Assembly: GCA_024644185.1 (NCBI GenBank)
Contig: JAHELM010000076.1
Location: 1 to 8,507 of the forward strand
Length of the DNA: 8,507 bases
Reading direction: 5' to 3'
Source of the DNA: Rhodospirillales bacterium
Lineage (GTDB): Bacteria > Pseudomonadota > Alphaproteobacteria > UBA8366 > JADFVY01
The position numbers and the translations under genes were made by a program. How positions within the stretch are numbered: the first letter of the stretch is position 1; the number at the start of each line of letters is the position of its first letter. The notes under the pieces were generated by a model. That model saw only the letters and a list, made by a program, of their open reading frames with translations. It did no database searches and was not told the origin of the DNA. This document shows, piece after piece, positions 1 to 7,330 of the stretch.

Positions 1-437
1 GCCTGACGATCATCCGCGACAGCGATATCCGGGACAAGTCGTTCACGGAGCGCGCCCCGAAACTGGGCGGTCTCGTCGAGTTCTACCGCTCGCCCGACCG
101 CGTGTTGTGGACGCCGACCGGCATCAACGTGCCCGACTATCCGAAGCTGGCCCAGCTCTGGTGGCAGAACATCGGCGACGTCAATTCCGGCACCTTCACG
201 CCACAGCAGGCGATGGATCGCCTGGCCGGTGAGATGGACCAGGTGATGGGCCGCATGGAAGCCGCCGACAAGGCGAACAACACGTACAGCGGCTGCGGCC
301 CGAGGCTCAACGAGCCGAAGGATCCGTCTGCCTGGCTCGGCAAGCCGAATGGCCCCAAGGCCAAGCTGGCGAACGAGAAGCCGCAGGGCGAGACGATCGC
401 CTATGAGGAACTGATCAAGCGCTGGACCGCCCAGTAA
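1..437 (+). CDS. glpV: Glycerol ABC transporter substrate-binding protein, C-terminal part (5' end outside window)
   Basis: The reading frame (first whole codon at base 3) is open to the left edge and ends with TAA at 435-437, leaving 144 visible residues, so this is the C-terminal part of a larger protein. The visible piece contains the stretch YRSPDRVLWTPTG, then VPDYPKLAQLWW, an acidic and amphipathic helix (about residues 68-90, QQAMDRLAGEMDQVMGRMEA), and a Pro/Lys-rich tail ending in TIAYEELIKRWTAQ. This resembles the C-terminus of extracellular solute-binding proteins of the sugar ABC importer class, where the QAMDxLAxxMD helix is typical. Its place directly before ATPase and permease genes for glycerol import supports the role of periplasmic glycerol receptor (GlpV in rhizobial naming). 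In the rhizobial locus, as I remember it, this gene lies after the membrane genes, so its position here is different. The signal peptide and binding lobes are not visible. The assignment as glycerol receptor rests mostly on context. Confidence 0.8.
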   Translation, partial: LTIIRDSDIRDKSFTERAPKLGGLVEFYRSPDRVLWTPTGINVPDYPKLAQLWWQNIGDVNSGTFTPQQAMDRLAGEMDQVMGRMEAADKANNTYSGCGPRLNEPKDPSAWLGKPNGPKAKLANEKPQGETIAYEELIKRWTAQ

Positions 438-455
438 GCCGGATCGGTGAGTCGA

Positions 456-497
456 AAGCTCTCCCGGGCGCGCGGACCGCGCGTCCGGGGCGAGTTT
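456..497 (+). terminator. Strong GC-rich hairpin after the binding-protein gene; possible attenuator or mRNA-stabilising element
   Basis: A near-perfect inverted repeat fills the gap between the binding-protein gene and glpS. Bases 462-474 pair with 478-490 around a 3-base GAC loop, with two G-U pairs (462-490 and 468-484). With C491 bulged, the stem extends outward: AAAGCTC (from 455) against GAGTTT (to 497). An A-tract before and a T-tract after the stem look like an intrinsic terminator, but the T-run is only three bases, so partial termination with read-through is more likely than a full stop. The same structure would also protect the 3' end of the upstream mRNA, giving more binding protein than membrane components, as proposed for the malE-malF gap of enterobacteria. 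The pairing is seen; the function is inferred. Confidence 0.55.
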
Positions 498-550
498 CAT
501 GGTATTGCTGAAACGGCGGTTTGCCCTGACGGAAGGATGACGGACGGCCC

Positions 551-1615
551 ATGACCCTTGAGCTGCGAAAGGTCACCAGGCGCGTGGGCGCGAATGTCCA
601 CATTCACGAAACCAGCCTCACTCTGGAGGAGGGCAGCTTCAACATTCTCCTCGGCGCGACGCTGTCGGGCAAGACGACGTTGATCCAGCTGATGGCAGGG
701 CTGGAGCGGCCAACGACCGGCGAAATCTGGTTCCGCGGGAAGAATGTTACCGGCGTTCCTGTGCAGCGGCGGAACGTGTCGGTGGTCTACCAGCAATTCA
801 TCAACTACCCCCATTTGTCGGTATACGAAAACATCGCCTCGCCCCTGCGCGTGGCGGGGATGGGCGCAAGCGAAATCGAATCCCGCGTCGGCAAGGTGGC
901 GGAACTCTTGCGGCTTCAGCCGATGCTGAAACGGCGCCCAGGCGAATTGTCCGGCGGCCAGCAGCAGCGCACGGCCATCGCCCGGTCCCTGGTGAAGGAT
1001 TGCGACGCGATCTTCCTGGACGAGCCGCTGGCCAATCTGGACTACAAGCTGCGCGAGGAAATGCGCGACGAATTGCCGAAACTGTTCGCCGGCCGGCGCT
1101 GCGTTGTCGTCTACGCCACGACGGAGCCGTCCGAGGCGTTGCTGTTCGGCGGCTGCACGGCCACCCTTCACCAGGGCGGCGTTACCCAGTTCGGCCCGAC
1201 CTCCGACATCTACAGGCGACCGTCGGACCTGAACAGCGCGAGGGTTTTCTCCGATCCGCCGATCAACGTGGCGGAGATCGTCAAGCAGGGCGACCGCATT
1301 CTGCTGGGCGCCGATATCGTCTGGCCGACTCCCGGCCGCGTCCGGAACATTCCCGACGGAAACTACACCGTCGGTCTGCGGCCGCACCACATCACGGTCG
1401 CTCCGACGCGTCCGGGGCTTGCCGAGATCGAGGGGGTGGTGCTCGTCGCCGAGCTGAGCGGATCTGAATCCGTTGTGCATTTCAACGTCAATGGCCTGAC
1501 ATGGGTGTCGCAGTCGCAAGGCATCCATGCGCTGGAGGTCGGCTCCAGGGTCAGATTTCATGCCGACCTCGACCGCATTTTCTTTTTCGATGTCGACAGC
1601 AGGCGGATCGCATGA
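551..1615 (+). CDS. glpS: Glycerol ABC transporter ATP-binding protein GlpS (degenerate Walker A, no switch histidine)
   Basis: A 354-residue ATPase of the MalK/UgpC-like class, which would work on the cytoplasmic face of the importer. Nucleotide-binding domain at about 1-230, TOBE-like C-terminal domain at about 265-350 (VGLRPHHITV). Visible motifs: Walker A GATLSGKT (35-42), where the usual fourth-position Gly is Leu38; Q-loop Gln81; intact signature LSGGQQQR (133-140); Walker B AIFLDE with catalytic Glu158; D-loop NLD (162-164). At the switch position, where YVTHD is expected, it reads YATTE (188-192), so Thr191 replaces the histidine. ATG 551 is the only possible start in frame after the TGA at 527; the nearest purine-rich site, GGAAGGA at 531-537, is rather far (about 13 bases). 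The gene ends in an ATGA overlap with a tiny ORF leading to glpT. Two different ATPases followed by two permeases, a DUF2160 protein and glycerol kinase match the rhizobial glycerol importer. The symbol follows that system. Confidence 0.88.
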   Translation: MTLELRKVTRRVGANVHIHETSLTLEEGSFNILLGATLSGKTTLIQLMAGLERPTTGEIWFRGKNVTGVPVQRRNVSVVYQQFINYPHLSVYENIASPLRVAGMGASEIESRVGKVAELLRLQPMLKRRPGELSGGQQQRTAIARSLVKDCDAIFLDEPLANLDYKLREEMRDELPKLFAGRRCVVVYATTEPSEALLFGGCTATLHQGGVTQFGPTSDIYRRPSDLNSARVFSDPPINVAEIVKQGDRILLGADIVWPTPGRVRNIPDGNYTVGLRPHHITVAPTRPGLAEIEGVVLVAELSGSESVVHFNVNGLTWVSQSQGIHALEVGSRVRFHADLDRIFFFDVDSRRIA

Positions 1616-1644
1616 TGAGTTTTCAGCCGGACGAGGGCCCGTGA
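1612..1644 (+). other. 10-codon ORF bridging glpS and glpT (possible translational relay)
   Basis: ATG at 1612 overlaps the glpS stop as ATGA, reads MMSFQPDEGP and stops with TGA at 1642-1644, whose last base is the first base of the glpT start codon (TGATG). A ribosome ending glpS could restart here and then hand over to glpT. The purine-rich GACGAGGG at 1630-1637, which serves as the glpT ribosome binding site, lies inside it. The geometry is seen; that it is translated is unproven and may be chance. Confidence 0.3.
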
Positions 1645-2711
1645 TGGCGAAGATCACCCTTCAGGACCTGCGCCACAGCTATCGCGGCAATCCGCGGAAC
1701 GACGACGACTGGGCGCTGAAACGTCTGACGCTGGAATGGCGGGATGGCGGCGCTTACGCCCTGCTCGGACCTTCGGGCTGCGGCAAGACGACCCTGCTGA
1801 ACATCATTTCCGGGCTGATCCGGCCCAGCGAGGGGCGCATCCTGTTCGACGGGATCGACGTCACCGACGCCACGCCGGAATTGCGCAATATCGCCCAGGT
1901 CTTCCAGTTTCCCGTCGTCTACGACACCCTGACGGTTTACGACAATCTGGCTTTTCCGCTGCGAAACCGGGGTGTCGGCGAGGCCGAGGTCGATCGGATC
2001 GTGCGCCAGATTGCCGCCATGCTCGATCTCGAGTCCACGCTGACGCAGCGAGCCTCCGGGCTTTCGGCCGACGGTAAGCAGAAGATATCGCTGGGGAGGG
2101 GGCTGGTCCGGTCGGACGTCAACGTGATCATGTTCGATGAGCCGCTGACGGTCATCGATCCGCACCTGAAGTGGCAGTTACGTTCGAAACTGAAGGAACT
2201 GCACCATCGCATCGGCCGCACGATGATCTATGTGACGCATGACCAGACCGAGGCCCTGACCTTTGCCGACGAGGTGACGGTGATGAAGGACGGGATGATC
2301 GTGCAGACGGGCACGCCGGTCGATCTGTTCGAGCGCCCGCGGCATGTCTTCGTGGGCCACTTCATCGGCTCTCCCGGAATGAACGTGCTTCGTTGCGAGG
2401 TGAAGGGCGGCAAGGCCCTTGTCGCCGGCCAGCCGGTCGAGAGCGTCAACGCCGGCCGGTATCGGGGCGCCGGCGCCGGCCTGCAACTGGGTGTGCGGCC
2501 GGAATTCGTGAAATTCGCATCCGACGGCATCGCCGTCGACGTGGTGAAGGTGGCCGATGCCGGCCGCCACAGGATCGTCGAAACCCGGCTGGGTGACGAG
2601 GTCGTCAACATGCTTCAGCCCGAGGACGAGGCGGTACCGCAGGGCCGCGCGCATCTGCGCTTCGACCCTGCGCATACGCAAATCTATGAAGACGGCTGGA
2701 TCGTGGATTGA
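1644..2711 (+). CDS. glpT: Glycerol ABC transporter ATP-binding protein GlpT (degenerate signature motif)
   Basis: A 355-residue ABC ATPase, partner of GlpS at the cytoplasmic side of the permease. Motifs: Walker A GPSGCGKT (42-49, canonical); Q-loop Gln88 in QVFQFP; Walker B VIMFDE with Glu166; D-loop VID (170-172); switch histidine His199 in YVTHDQTEA. The signature, normally LSGGQ, reads LSADG (140-144) followed by KQKISLGRGL, so both signature glycines are changed. A TOBE-like domain follows (LGVRPEF at about 282-288). ATG 1644 was chosen because GACGAGGG lies about 7 bases upstream and the protein then starts MAKITLQDLRHSY, as expected for a first beta strand; GTG 1641 is an alternative. 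A start at 1527, inside glpS, would add 39 residues of no ABC character. It complements GlpS: each subunit keeps what the other lost. This is not the E. coli GlpT glycerol-3-phosphate antiporter, which shares only the name. Confidence 0.9.
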   Translation: MAKITLQDLRHSYRGNPRNDDDWALKRLTLEWRDGGAYALLGPSGCGKTTLLNIISGLIRPSEGRILFDGIDVTDATPELRNIAQVFQFPVVYDTLTVYDNLAFPLRNRGVGEAEVDRIVRQIAAMLDLESTLTQRASGLSADGKQKISLGRGLVRSDVNVIMFDEPLTVIDPHLKWQLRSKLKELHHRIGRTMIYVTHDQTEALTFADEVTVMKDGMIVQTGTPVDLFERPRHVFVGHFIGSPGMNVLRCEVKGGKALVAGQPVESVNAGRYRGAGAGLQLGVRPEFVKFASDGIAVDVVKVADAGRHRIVETRLGDEVVNMLQPEDEAVPQGRAHLRFDPAHTQIYEDGWIVD

Positions 2712-2723
2712 GGGGGCGGAAGG

Positions 2724-3587
2724 ATGCGAAAGACAGCCAATCAGAAAGCCTGGTTCTTCGTCCTGCCGGTGGTGTCGCTGGTGGCCTTCAACGCGATCGT
2801 GCCGCTGATGACGGTGGTCAATTATTCGGTGCAGGAAACCTTCGGCGACAATGTGTTCTTCTGGGCCGGCGTGCAATGGTTCGAGCAGGTCCTCCGGTCC
2901 GATCGGTTCCATGCGGCGCTGTTGCGGCAGCTCATGTTCACCGGAACCATCCTGGCGATCGAGATTCCGCTTGGCCTGGTCATTGCCCTGGCCATGCCGC
3001 GCAAGGGGCCGTGGGTTTCCGTATGCCTGGTGCTGATGGCATTGCCGCTGCTCATCCCCTGGAACGTGGTGGGGGCGATGTGGAACATCCTGGCGCTGCC
3101 GGATATCGGCCTTCTGGGCTATGGCGTCAATGCGCTGGGGTTCGAGTACAACTACACGCGCCAGCCCGGCTCCGCCTGGGCGACCGTGATCGTGATGGAT
3201 GTGTGGCACTGGACCTCGCTGGTCGTGCTGCTGTGCTACGCCGGGCTGATGTCGATTCCCGATGCCTATTATCAGGCGGCCAAGGTGGATGGGGCGCGGC
3301 CCTGGGCGGTGTTCCGCTATATCCAGCTGCCCAAGCTGAAACGGGTTCTGACCATAGCGATCCTGCTACGCTTCATGGACAGCTTCATGGTCTATACCGA
3401 AGCCGTCGTGCTGACCGGCGGCGGGCCCGGAAATTCCACGACATTCCTGTCCATCGATCTGGTCAAGATCGCGCTTGGCCAGTTCGATCTCGGCCCTGCC
3501 GCGGCGATGTCGATCGTCTATTTCCTGATCGTCCTGACCATGAGCTGGATCTTCTACACCCTGATGATGCGGAACGAGGAAATCTGA
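2724..3587 (+). CDS. glpP: Glycerol ABC transporter permease GlpP (MalF-like)
   Basis: A 287-residue inner membrane protein of the binding-protein-dependent sugar permease family. About six hydrophobic segments can be seen (roughly 10-33, 66-91, 98-120, 151-177, 206-226 and 258-282). The EAA coupling loop, which docks on the ATPases, is present as QAAKVDG (184-190) with I200 and LP at 202-203, matching the EAA-x3-G-x9-I-x-LP pattern. A conserved TGGGPGNSTT stretch (231-240), typical of MalF/UgpA-type subunits, precedes the last helix. The gene starts 12 bases after the glpT stop. GGAAGG touches the ATG, so AGGGGG at 2711-2716 is the better-spaced ribosome binding site. It overlaps glpQ by one base (TGATG), indicating coupled translation of the two permeases, which should form a heterodimer. 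Confidence 0.9.
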   Translation: MRKTANQKAWFFVLPVVSLVAFNAIVPLMTVVNYSVQETFGDNVFFWAGVQWFEQVLRSDRFHAALLRQLMFTGTILAIEIPLGLVIALAMPRKGPWVSVCLVLMALPLLIPWNVVGAMWNILALPDIGLLGYGVNALGFEYNYTRQPGSAWATVIVMDVWHWTSLVVLLCYAGLMSIPDAYYQAAKVDGARPWAVFRYIQLPKLKRVLTIAILLRFMDSFMVYTEAVVLTGGGPGNSTTFLSIDLVKIALGQFDLGPAAAMSIVYFLIVLTMSWIFYTLMMRNEEI

Positions 3588-4387
3588 TGCGACGCGCCGG
3601 CTGGCTTATTCCCACGCTTTACATCGTCTTCCTGTTGCTGCCGATCTACTGGCTTCTGGCCATGTCGTTCAAGACGACGAACGAGATACTGGGCGGCTTC
3701 ACGCTGTGGCCGCGGGACTTCACCCTCGACAACTACGCCAAGATATTCACCGATTCGACCTGGTATTCGGGTTACATCAATTCGCTGATCTATGTCGGGG
3801 TCAATACGGCGATCTCGGTGGCCGTGGCGCTGCCGGCGGCCTATGCGTTCTCGCGCTACCGGTTTCTCGGCGACAAACACCTGTTCTTCTGGCTGCTGAC
3901 CAATCGCATGGCGCCGCCGGCGGTGTTTGCGTTGCCGTTCTTCCAGCTTTATTCCGCGGTCGGGCTGTTCGATACGCATATCGCGGTCGCATTGGCCCAT
4001 ACCCTGTTCAACGTGCCGCTGGCCGTGTGGATCCTGGAAGGCTTCATTTCCAGCGTGCCGAAGGAACTTGACGAGACGGCCTATGTCGACGGCTATCCGT
4101 TCTGGCGCTTCTTCATCCGCATATTCATGCCGACGATCGCCGCCGGGATCGGCGTCGCCTGTTTCTTCTGCTTCATGTTTTCCTGGGTGGAACTGCTGCT
4201 GGCAAAGACGCTGACCTCGGTTGCGGCGAAACCCATCGCGGCGGTCATGACGCGGACGGCAAGCACATCCGGCTACGAACTGGGGCTGCTTGCCGCGGCG
4301 GGGTCGCTGACCATCGTGCCGGGGGCCTTCGTGATCTATTTCGTCCGGAACTATATCGCCAAGGGCTTCGCCCTGGGCCGCGTCTGA
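3587..4387 (+). CDS. glpQ: Glycerol ABC transporter permease GlpQ (MalG-like)
   Basis: A 266-residue second permease subunit. About six hydrophobic segments (roughly 6-27, 63-88, 97-121, 130-151, 185-207 and 235-254), and the first periplasmic loop contains the WPRDFTLDNYAKIF stretch usual in MalG/UgpE-type proteins. The EAA loop is DETAYVDG (162-169) followed by I179 and MP at 181-182 (Met in place of the usual Leu). The start ATG shares its A with the glpP stop and has AGGA at 3577-3580 six bases upstream, so no longer form is needed although the frame stays open upstream. With GlpP it forms the membrane channel. The symbol follows the rhizobial glycerol importer; it is unrelated to the E. 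coli GlpQ phosphodiesterase. Confidence 0.9.
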   Translation: MRRAGWLIPTLYIVFLLLPIYWLLAMSFKTTNEILGGFTLWPRDFTLDNYAKIFTDSTWYSGYINSLIYVGVNTAISVAVALPAAYAFSRYRFLGDKHLFFWLLTNRMAPPAVFALPFFQLYSAVGLFDTHIAVALAHTLFNVPLAVWILEGFISSVPKELDETAYVDGYPFWRFFIRIFMPTIAAGIGVACFFCFMFSWVELLLAKTLTSVAAKPIAAVMTRTASTSGYELGLLAAAGSLTIVPGAFVIYFVRNYIAKGFALGRV

Positions 4388-4406
4388 CGGTAAGGGAGGA
4401 TACGCA

Positions 4407-4682
4407 ATGTCCTGGATGGCGTGGACCTGGCCGACGGCGGGTTTCTTCATCTTCATCCTGTTGTGTTTCATCGGCATGTCGGTGTGGGAATATTGCGCCC
4501 CGGGCGGGGCGCCGCGGCGCGGCGTGCTGGGTCTCGATACGACACGCGGCGACCGGCTGTTCATCTCGCTGCTGGGCAGCGCATTCATCTTTCTCGGCTG
4601 GCTTGGTCTCGTCGGCGCCCCGCTATGGGCACCGGCGGCGATTGCGATAATCTGGGCGATCACGGTATTCCGTTACGTATGA
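4407..4682 (+). CDS. glpU: Small membrane protein of the glycerol importer, DUF2160-type (GlpU)
   Basis: A 91-residue, very hydrophobic protein with three likely membrane segments: about 9-28 (FFIFILLCFIGMSVW), 52-70 (LFISLLGSAFIFLGWLGLVG) and 72-89 (LWAPAAIAIIWAITVF). Between the first two lies a polar, conserved-looking loop (about 32-50) with PRRGVLGLDTTRGDR. This fits the DUF2160 family, which is found in glycerol ABC transporter operons and is called GlpU in rhizobia; its molecular role is unknown to me, though its position after the permeases suggests an accessory membrane subunit. A clear ribosome binding site GGGAGGA (4394-4400) sits six bases before the ATG. It lies 19 bases after glpQ and 39 bases before glpK; that second gap holds a small hairpin (about 4684-4700, GAA loop). 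The family call is from memory of its pattern, not a search. Confidence 0.8.
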   Translation: MSWMAWTWPTAGFFIFILLCFIGMSVWEYCAPGGAPRRGVLGLDTTRGDRLFISLLGSAFIFLGWLGLVGAPLWAPAAIAIIWAITVFRYV

Positions 4683-4721
4683 AATCGGCGGAACGCCGGT
4701 AGGGCGAAGGGGGAGGGCAAT

Positions 4722-6224
4722 ATGGCGCTGAAGCCGTCGTACATTCTGGCCATCGACCAGGGCACAACATCCTCGCGTGCCATCCTGTTCGACGAGACCC
4801 TCTCCGTTGCCGCCTCGGCGCAGCAGGAATTCAAGCAGTATTTCCCCGATTCCGGCTGGGTCGAGCACGATCCCGAGGACATCTGGAAGAGCGTGGTCGC
4901 GGTTTGCCGCGCGGCCATCGCGAAGGCCGGCATCGCGGCGTCCGGCATTGCCGGTATCGGCATCACCAACCAGCGCGAGACGGTCGTCATCTGGGACCGG
5001 CAGACCGGCAAGCCGATCCATCGGGCCATCGTCTGGCAGGACCGGCGCACCGCCGAACGCTGCGCCGCGCTGCGCAAGGGCGGGCACGAGGCGGCCGTCA
5101 CGGCGGCCACGGGCCTGCTGCTCGATCCCTATTTCTCCGGCACCAAGGCGAGCTGGATTCTGGACCGTGTGAAGGGTGCGCGGCGGAAGGCAAGGCTCGG
5201 CGATCTGTGTTTCGGTACCGTCGACAGTTTCCTGATCTGGCGTCTGACCGGGGGCAGGGTACACGCCACCGATGCGACCAACGCGTCGCGCACGCTGCTC
5301 TACGATATCGGCAGGGGCGCCTGGGACGATGGGCTGCTGGACCTGATCGGCGTGCCGCGCGCGATGCTGCCCGAGGTGAAGGACTGCGCCGCCGATTTTG
5401 GCGTGACGGAGCGGAAGATTTTCGGCGCGGCGATCCCGATCCTCGGCGTGGCGGGCGACCAGCAGGCGGCGACAATCGGCCAGGCCTGCTTCAAGCCCGG
5501 TATGATGAAATCCACCTATGGTACTGGTTGCTTTGCGCTTTTGAATACCGGGGCACAGATGGTTCCGTCAAAAAACCGGCTGCTGACAACCATCGCATAC
5601 CGGCTCAAGGGGCGCACGACCTATGCGCTGGAAGGCTCGATCTTCGTTGCCGGCGCGGCCGTGCAGTGGCTGCGCGACGGCCTGAAGATCATCAGGTCGG
5701 CGAGCGAAACGGATGCGCTGGCGCGCGCCGCCGATCCCCATCAGGCGGTCTATCTGGTGCCGGCCTTCACCGGCCTCGGCGCGCCCTGGTGGGATGCCGA
5801 GGCGCGCGGCGCGCTGTACGGTCTGACCCGCAATACCGGCCCGGCCGAGATGGCTCGCGCGGCGCTGGAGAGCGTGTGCTACCAGACCCGCGACCTGGTC
5901 GATGCCATGCGCCGGGACTGGACGTCCAGGGCGAGGACGGTGCTGCGGGTCGATGGCGGCATGGTGGCGTCGGACTGGACCATGCAGTTCCTGGCCGACA
6001 CCCTGCGCGCCCCGGTCGACCGGCCGCAAGTGCTGGAGACGACGGCGCTGGGCGCCGGCTATCTGGCGGGGCTGCAATCCGGCCTCTATCCCGCGCCCGA
6101 TGAATTCGCCAAGGGCTGGAAGCTGGACCGGCGCTTCACCCCGGCGATGAAGGCGTCCGAGAGCGCAAGGAAATTCGCCGGCTGGCAGGACGCGGTTGCC
6201 CGGACGATCGGGTATCGGAAATAG
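4722..6224 (+). CDS. glpK: Glycerol kinase
   Basis: A full-length 500-residue FGGY-family kinase (E. coli GlpK is about 500) that phosphorylates cytoplasmic glycerol with ATP to sn-glycerol 3-phosphate, trapping what the importer brings in. Visible landmarks: phosphate-binding DQGTTSSRA (12-20); glycerol-contact Arg85 and Glu86 in ITNQRET and Tyr137 in DPYFSGTK; catalytic base Asp246 in [17 protein letters not shown] (264-271), where Phe271 matches the E. coli glycerol-site Phe; the second FGGY region [12 protein letters not shown] (347-358); and the adenine-side DGGM (411-414). The loop that binds fructose 1,6-bisphosphate in E. coli (GGKGGTR) is replaced by ERKIFGAA at about 230-237, and the phosphorylated histidine of Firmicute enzymes is absent, so both known controls are probably missing. 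Start ATG has GGGAGG (4711-4716) five bases upstream. Last gene of the glycerol cluster. Confidence 0.96.
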   Translation: MALKPSYILAIDQGTTSSRAILFDETLSVAASAQQEFKQYFPDSGWVEHDPEDIWKSVVAVCRAAIAKAGIAASGIAGIGITNQRETVVIWDRQTGKPIHRAIVWQDRRTAERCAALRKGGHEAAVTAATGLLLDPYFSGTKASWILDRVKGARRKARLGDLCFGTVDSFLIWRLTGGRVHATDATNASRTLLYDIGRGAWDDGLLDLIGVPRAMLPEVKDCAADFGVTERKIFGAAIPILGVAGDQQAATIGQACFKPGMMKSTYGTGCFALLNTGAQMVPSKNRLLTTIAYRLKGRTTYALEGSIFVAGAAVQWLRDGLKIIRSASETDALARAADPHQAVYLVPAFTGLGAPWWDAEARGALYGLTRNTGPAEMARAALESVCYQTRDLVDAMRRDWTSRARTVLRVDGGMVASDWTMQFLADTLRAPVDRPQVLETTALGAGYLAGLQSGLYPAPDEFAKGWKLDRRFTPAMKASESARKFAGWQDAVARTIGYRK

Positions 6225-6271
6225 CGCGACGCCCTTTCGTTTTGCCCCGATTTCGGATAGGAACGGGGACC

Positions 6272-7330
6272 ATGACAAGAACACGGCACGACGCAAGACT
6301 GAAGATCGGCATCCTTGGGGCCAGCGGCTATACCGGGGCGGAACTGGTGCGCCTGCTGGCGCGCCATCCGGCGGCCGAGATCGTGCTGCTGACCGCCGAT
6401 CGCCAGGCCGGCAAGACGCTGGGCGAGGTATTCCCGCATCTGGCGCGGTTGCCCTTGCCCGATCTGGTCCGGATCGAGGATGCCGATTGGCGGGGGCTGG
6501 ACGTGGTCTTCTGCGCGCTGCCGCACGCCACCACCCAGCAGGTGGTCGCCGGAATTCCGAAGGATATGAAGATCGTCGATCTGTCGGCCGATTTCCGGCT
6601 GCGCGACGTGGCGACCTACGCCAAATGGTACGGGCACGAACATCTGGCGCCCGATCTGCAGAAATCCGCCGTCTACGGCCTGACCGAGATCTATCGCGAC
6701 GATATCGCGGCGGCCCGGCTGGTGGCCAATCCGGGATGCTATACCACCGCCTCCGAACTGCCGCTGATTCCGTTGATTGCCGGCGGGTTGATCGGGGCGG
6801 ACGGCATCGTCATCGACGCCAAGTCGGGGGTCAGCGGGGCCGGCCGCTCGGAAAAGCTCGGCAATCTCCACACCGAGGTCAGCGAGGGCATCAGCGCCTA
6901 TGCCATCGCCGGCCATCGGCACGCGCCGGAGATCGAGCAGGAGTTGAGCGTGGCCGCCGGGCGCCCGGTGATCGTTACCTTCACGCCGCATCTGATGCCG
7001 ATGAACCGGGGAATCCTGGCGACGATCTACGTCACCATGACGAATGGCGCGGTTGCCGAGGATCTGCGCATCGCCCTGGCGGCGCGCTACGAGAACGAGC
7101 CCTTCGTCCATGTGCTGCCATCGGGCCGTGCGCCGGCGACGCGCGACGTGCGCGGCTCCAACCACTGCCTGATCGGCGTCTTCGCCGACCGCGTGCCCGG
7201 CCGCGCCATCGTGGTGTCGGCGCTGGACAATCTGGTCAAGGGCGCGGCCGGCCAGGCGGTGCAGAACATGAATGTCATGTGCGGCCTGCCCGAGGCGATG
7301 GGCCTGGAACAGGAAGCGCTGTTCCCGTGA
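6272..7330 (+). CDS. argC: N-acetyl-gamma-glutamyl-phosphate reductase
   Basis: A 352-residue NADPH-dependent reductase (third step of arginine synthesis) that turns N-acetylglutamyl phosphate into N-acetylglutamate 5-semialdehyde in the cytoplasm. Visible: Rossmann motif GILGASGYTGAEL (13-25), DLSADFRL (103-110), catalytic Cys156 in NPGCYTTA (the residue two after Cys is Thr where Pro is common), KSGVSGAGR (184-192), and GHRHAPEIEQ (214-223) with the likely catalytic His217. Length fits the longer type 1 ArgC form. ATG 6272 was chosen: AGGA at 6259-6262 lies nine bases upstream and the N-terminus then leads straight into the Rossmann fold; a TTG at 6242 would add ten residues without support. 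The 47-base gap after glpK shows no convincing terminator, so read-through from the glycerol genes is possible, though the pathways are unrelated. The stop overlaps the next gene's GTG. Confidence 0.95.
   Translation: MTRTRHDARLKIGILGASGYTGAELVRLLARHPAAEIVLLTADRQAGKTLGEVFPHLARLPLPDLVRIEDADWRGLDVVFCALPHATTQQVVAGIPKDMKIVDLSADFRLRDVATYAKWYGHEHLAPDLQKSAVYGLTEIYRDDIAAARLVANPGCYTTASELPLIPLIAGGLIGADGIVIDAKSGVSGAGRSEKLGNLHTEVSEGISAYAIAGHRHAPEIEQELSVAAGRPVIVTFTPHLMPMNRGILATIYVTMTNGAVAEDLRIALAARYENEPFVHVLPSGRAPATRDVRGSNHCLIGVFADRVPGRAIVVSALDNLVKGAAGQAVQNMNVMCGLPEAMGLEQEALFP

Noticed and set aside
1527..1643. Longer glpT form starting inside glpS.
   Set aside because: The extra 39 residues have no ABC ATPase character and the ATG at 1644 has a well-placed ribosome binding site.
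497..1657. A 386-codon open frame on the - strand opposite glpS.
   Set aside because: It is antisense to a well-supported ATPase gene, rich in Arg, Asp, His and Gln in the manner of mirror frames in GC-rich DNA, and has no recognisable motif.
2708..3586. Upstream extension of the glpQ frame, which is open from 2708.
   Set aside because: It only shadows glpP in another frame; glpQ has its own ATG and ribosome binding site at 3587.
2178..4663. Long - strand open frames (2178-3209 and 3554-4663) opposite glpT, glpP, glpQ and glpU.
   Set aside because: Their translations are His/Arg/Gln-rich with no domain pattern, and the + strand encodes clear permease and ATPase motifs there.
4684..4700. Small hairpin with a GAA loop between glpU and glpK.
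   Set aside because: Five G-C pairs plus weak flanking pairs and no T-run; too short to call a terminator and common by chance at this GC content.
6245..6268. CCCCG and CGGGG inverted repeat between glpK and argC.
   Set aside because: Only five base pairs with a 14-base loop and no T-run, so neither a terminator nor an operator can be supported. No promoter boxes were convincing in this gap either.
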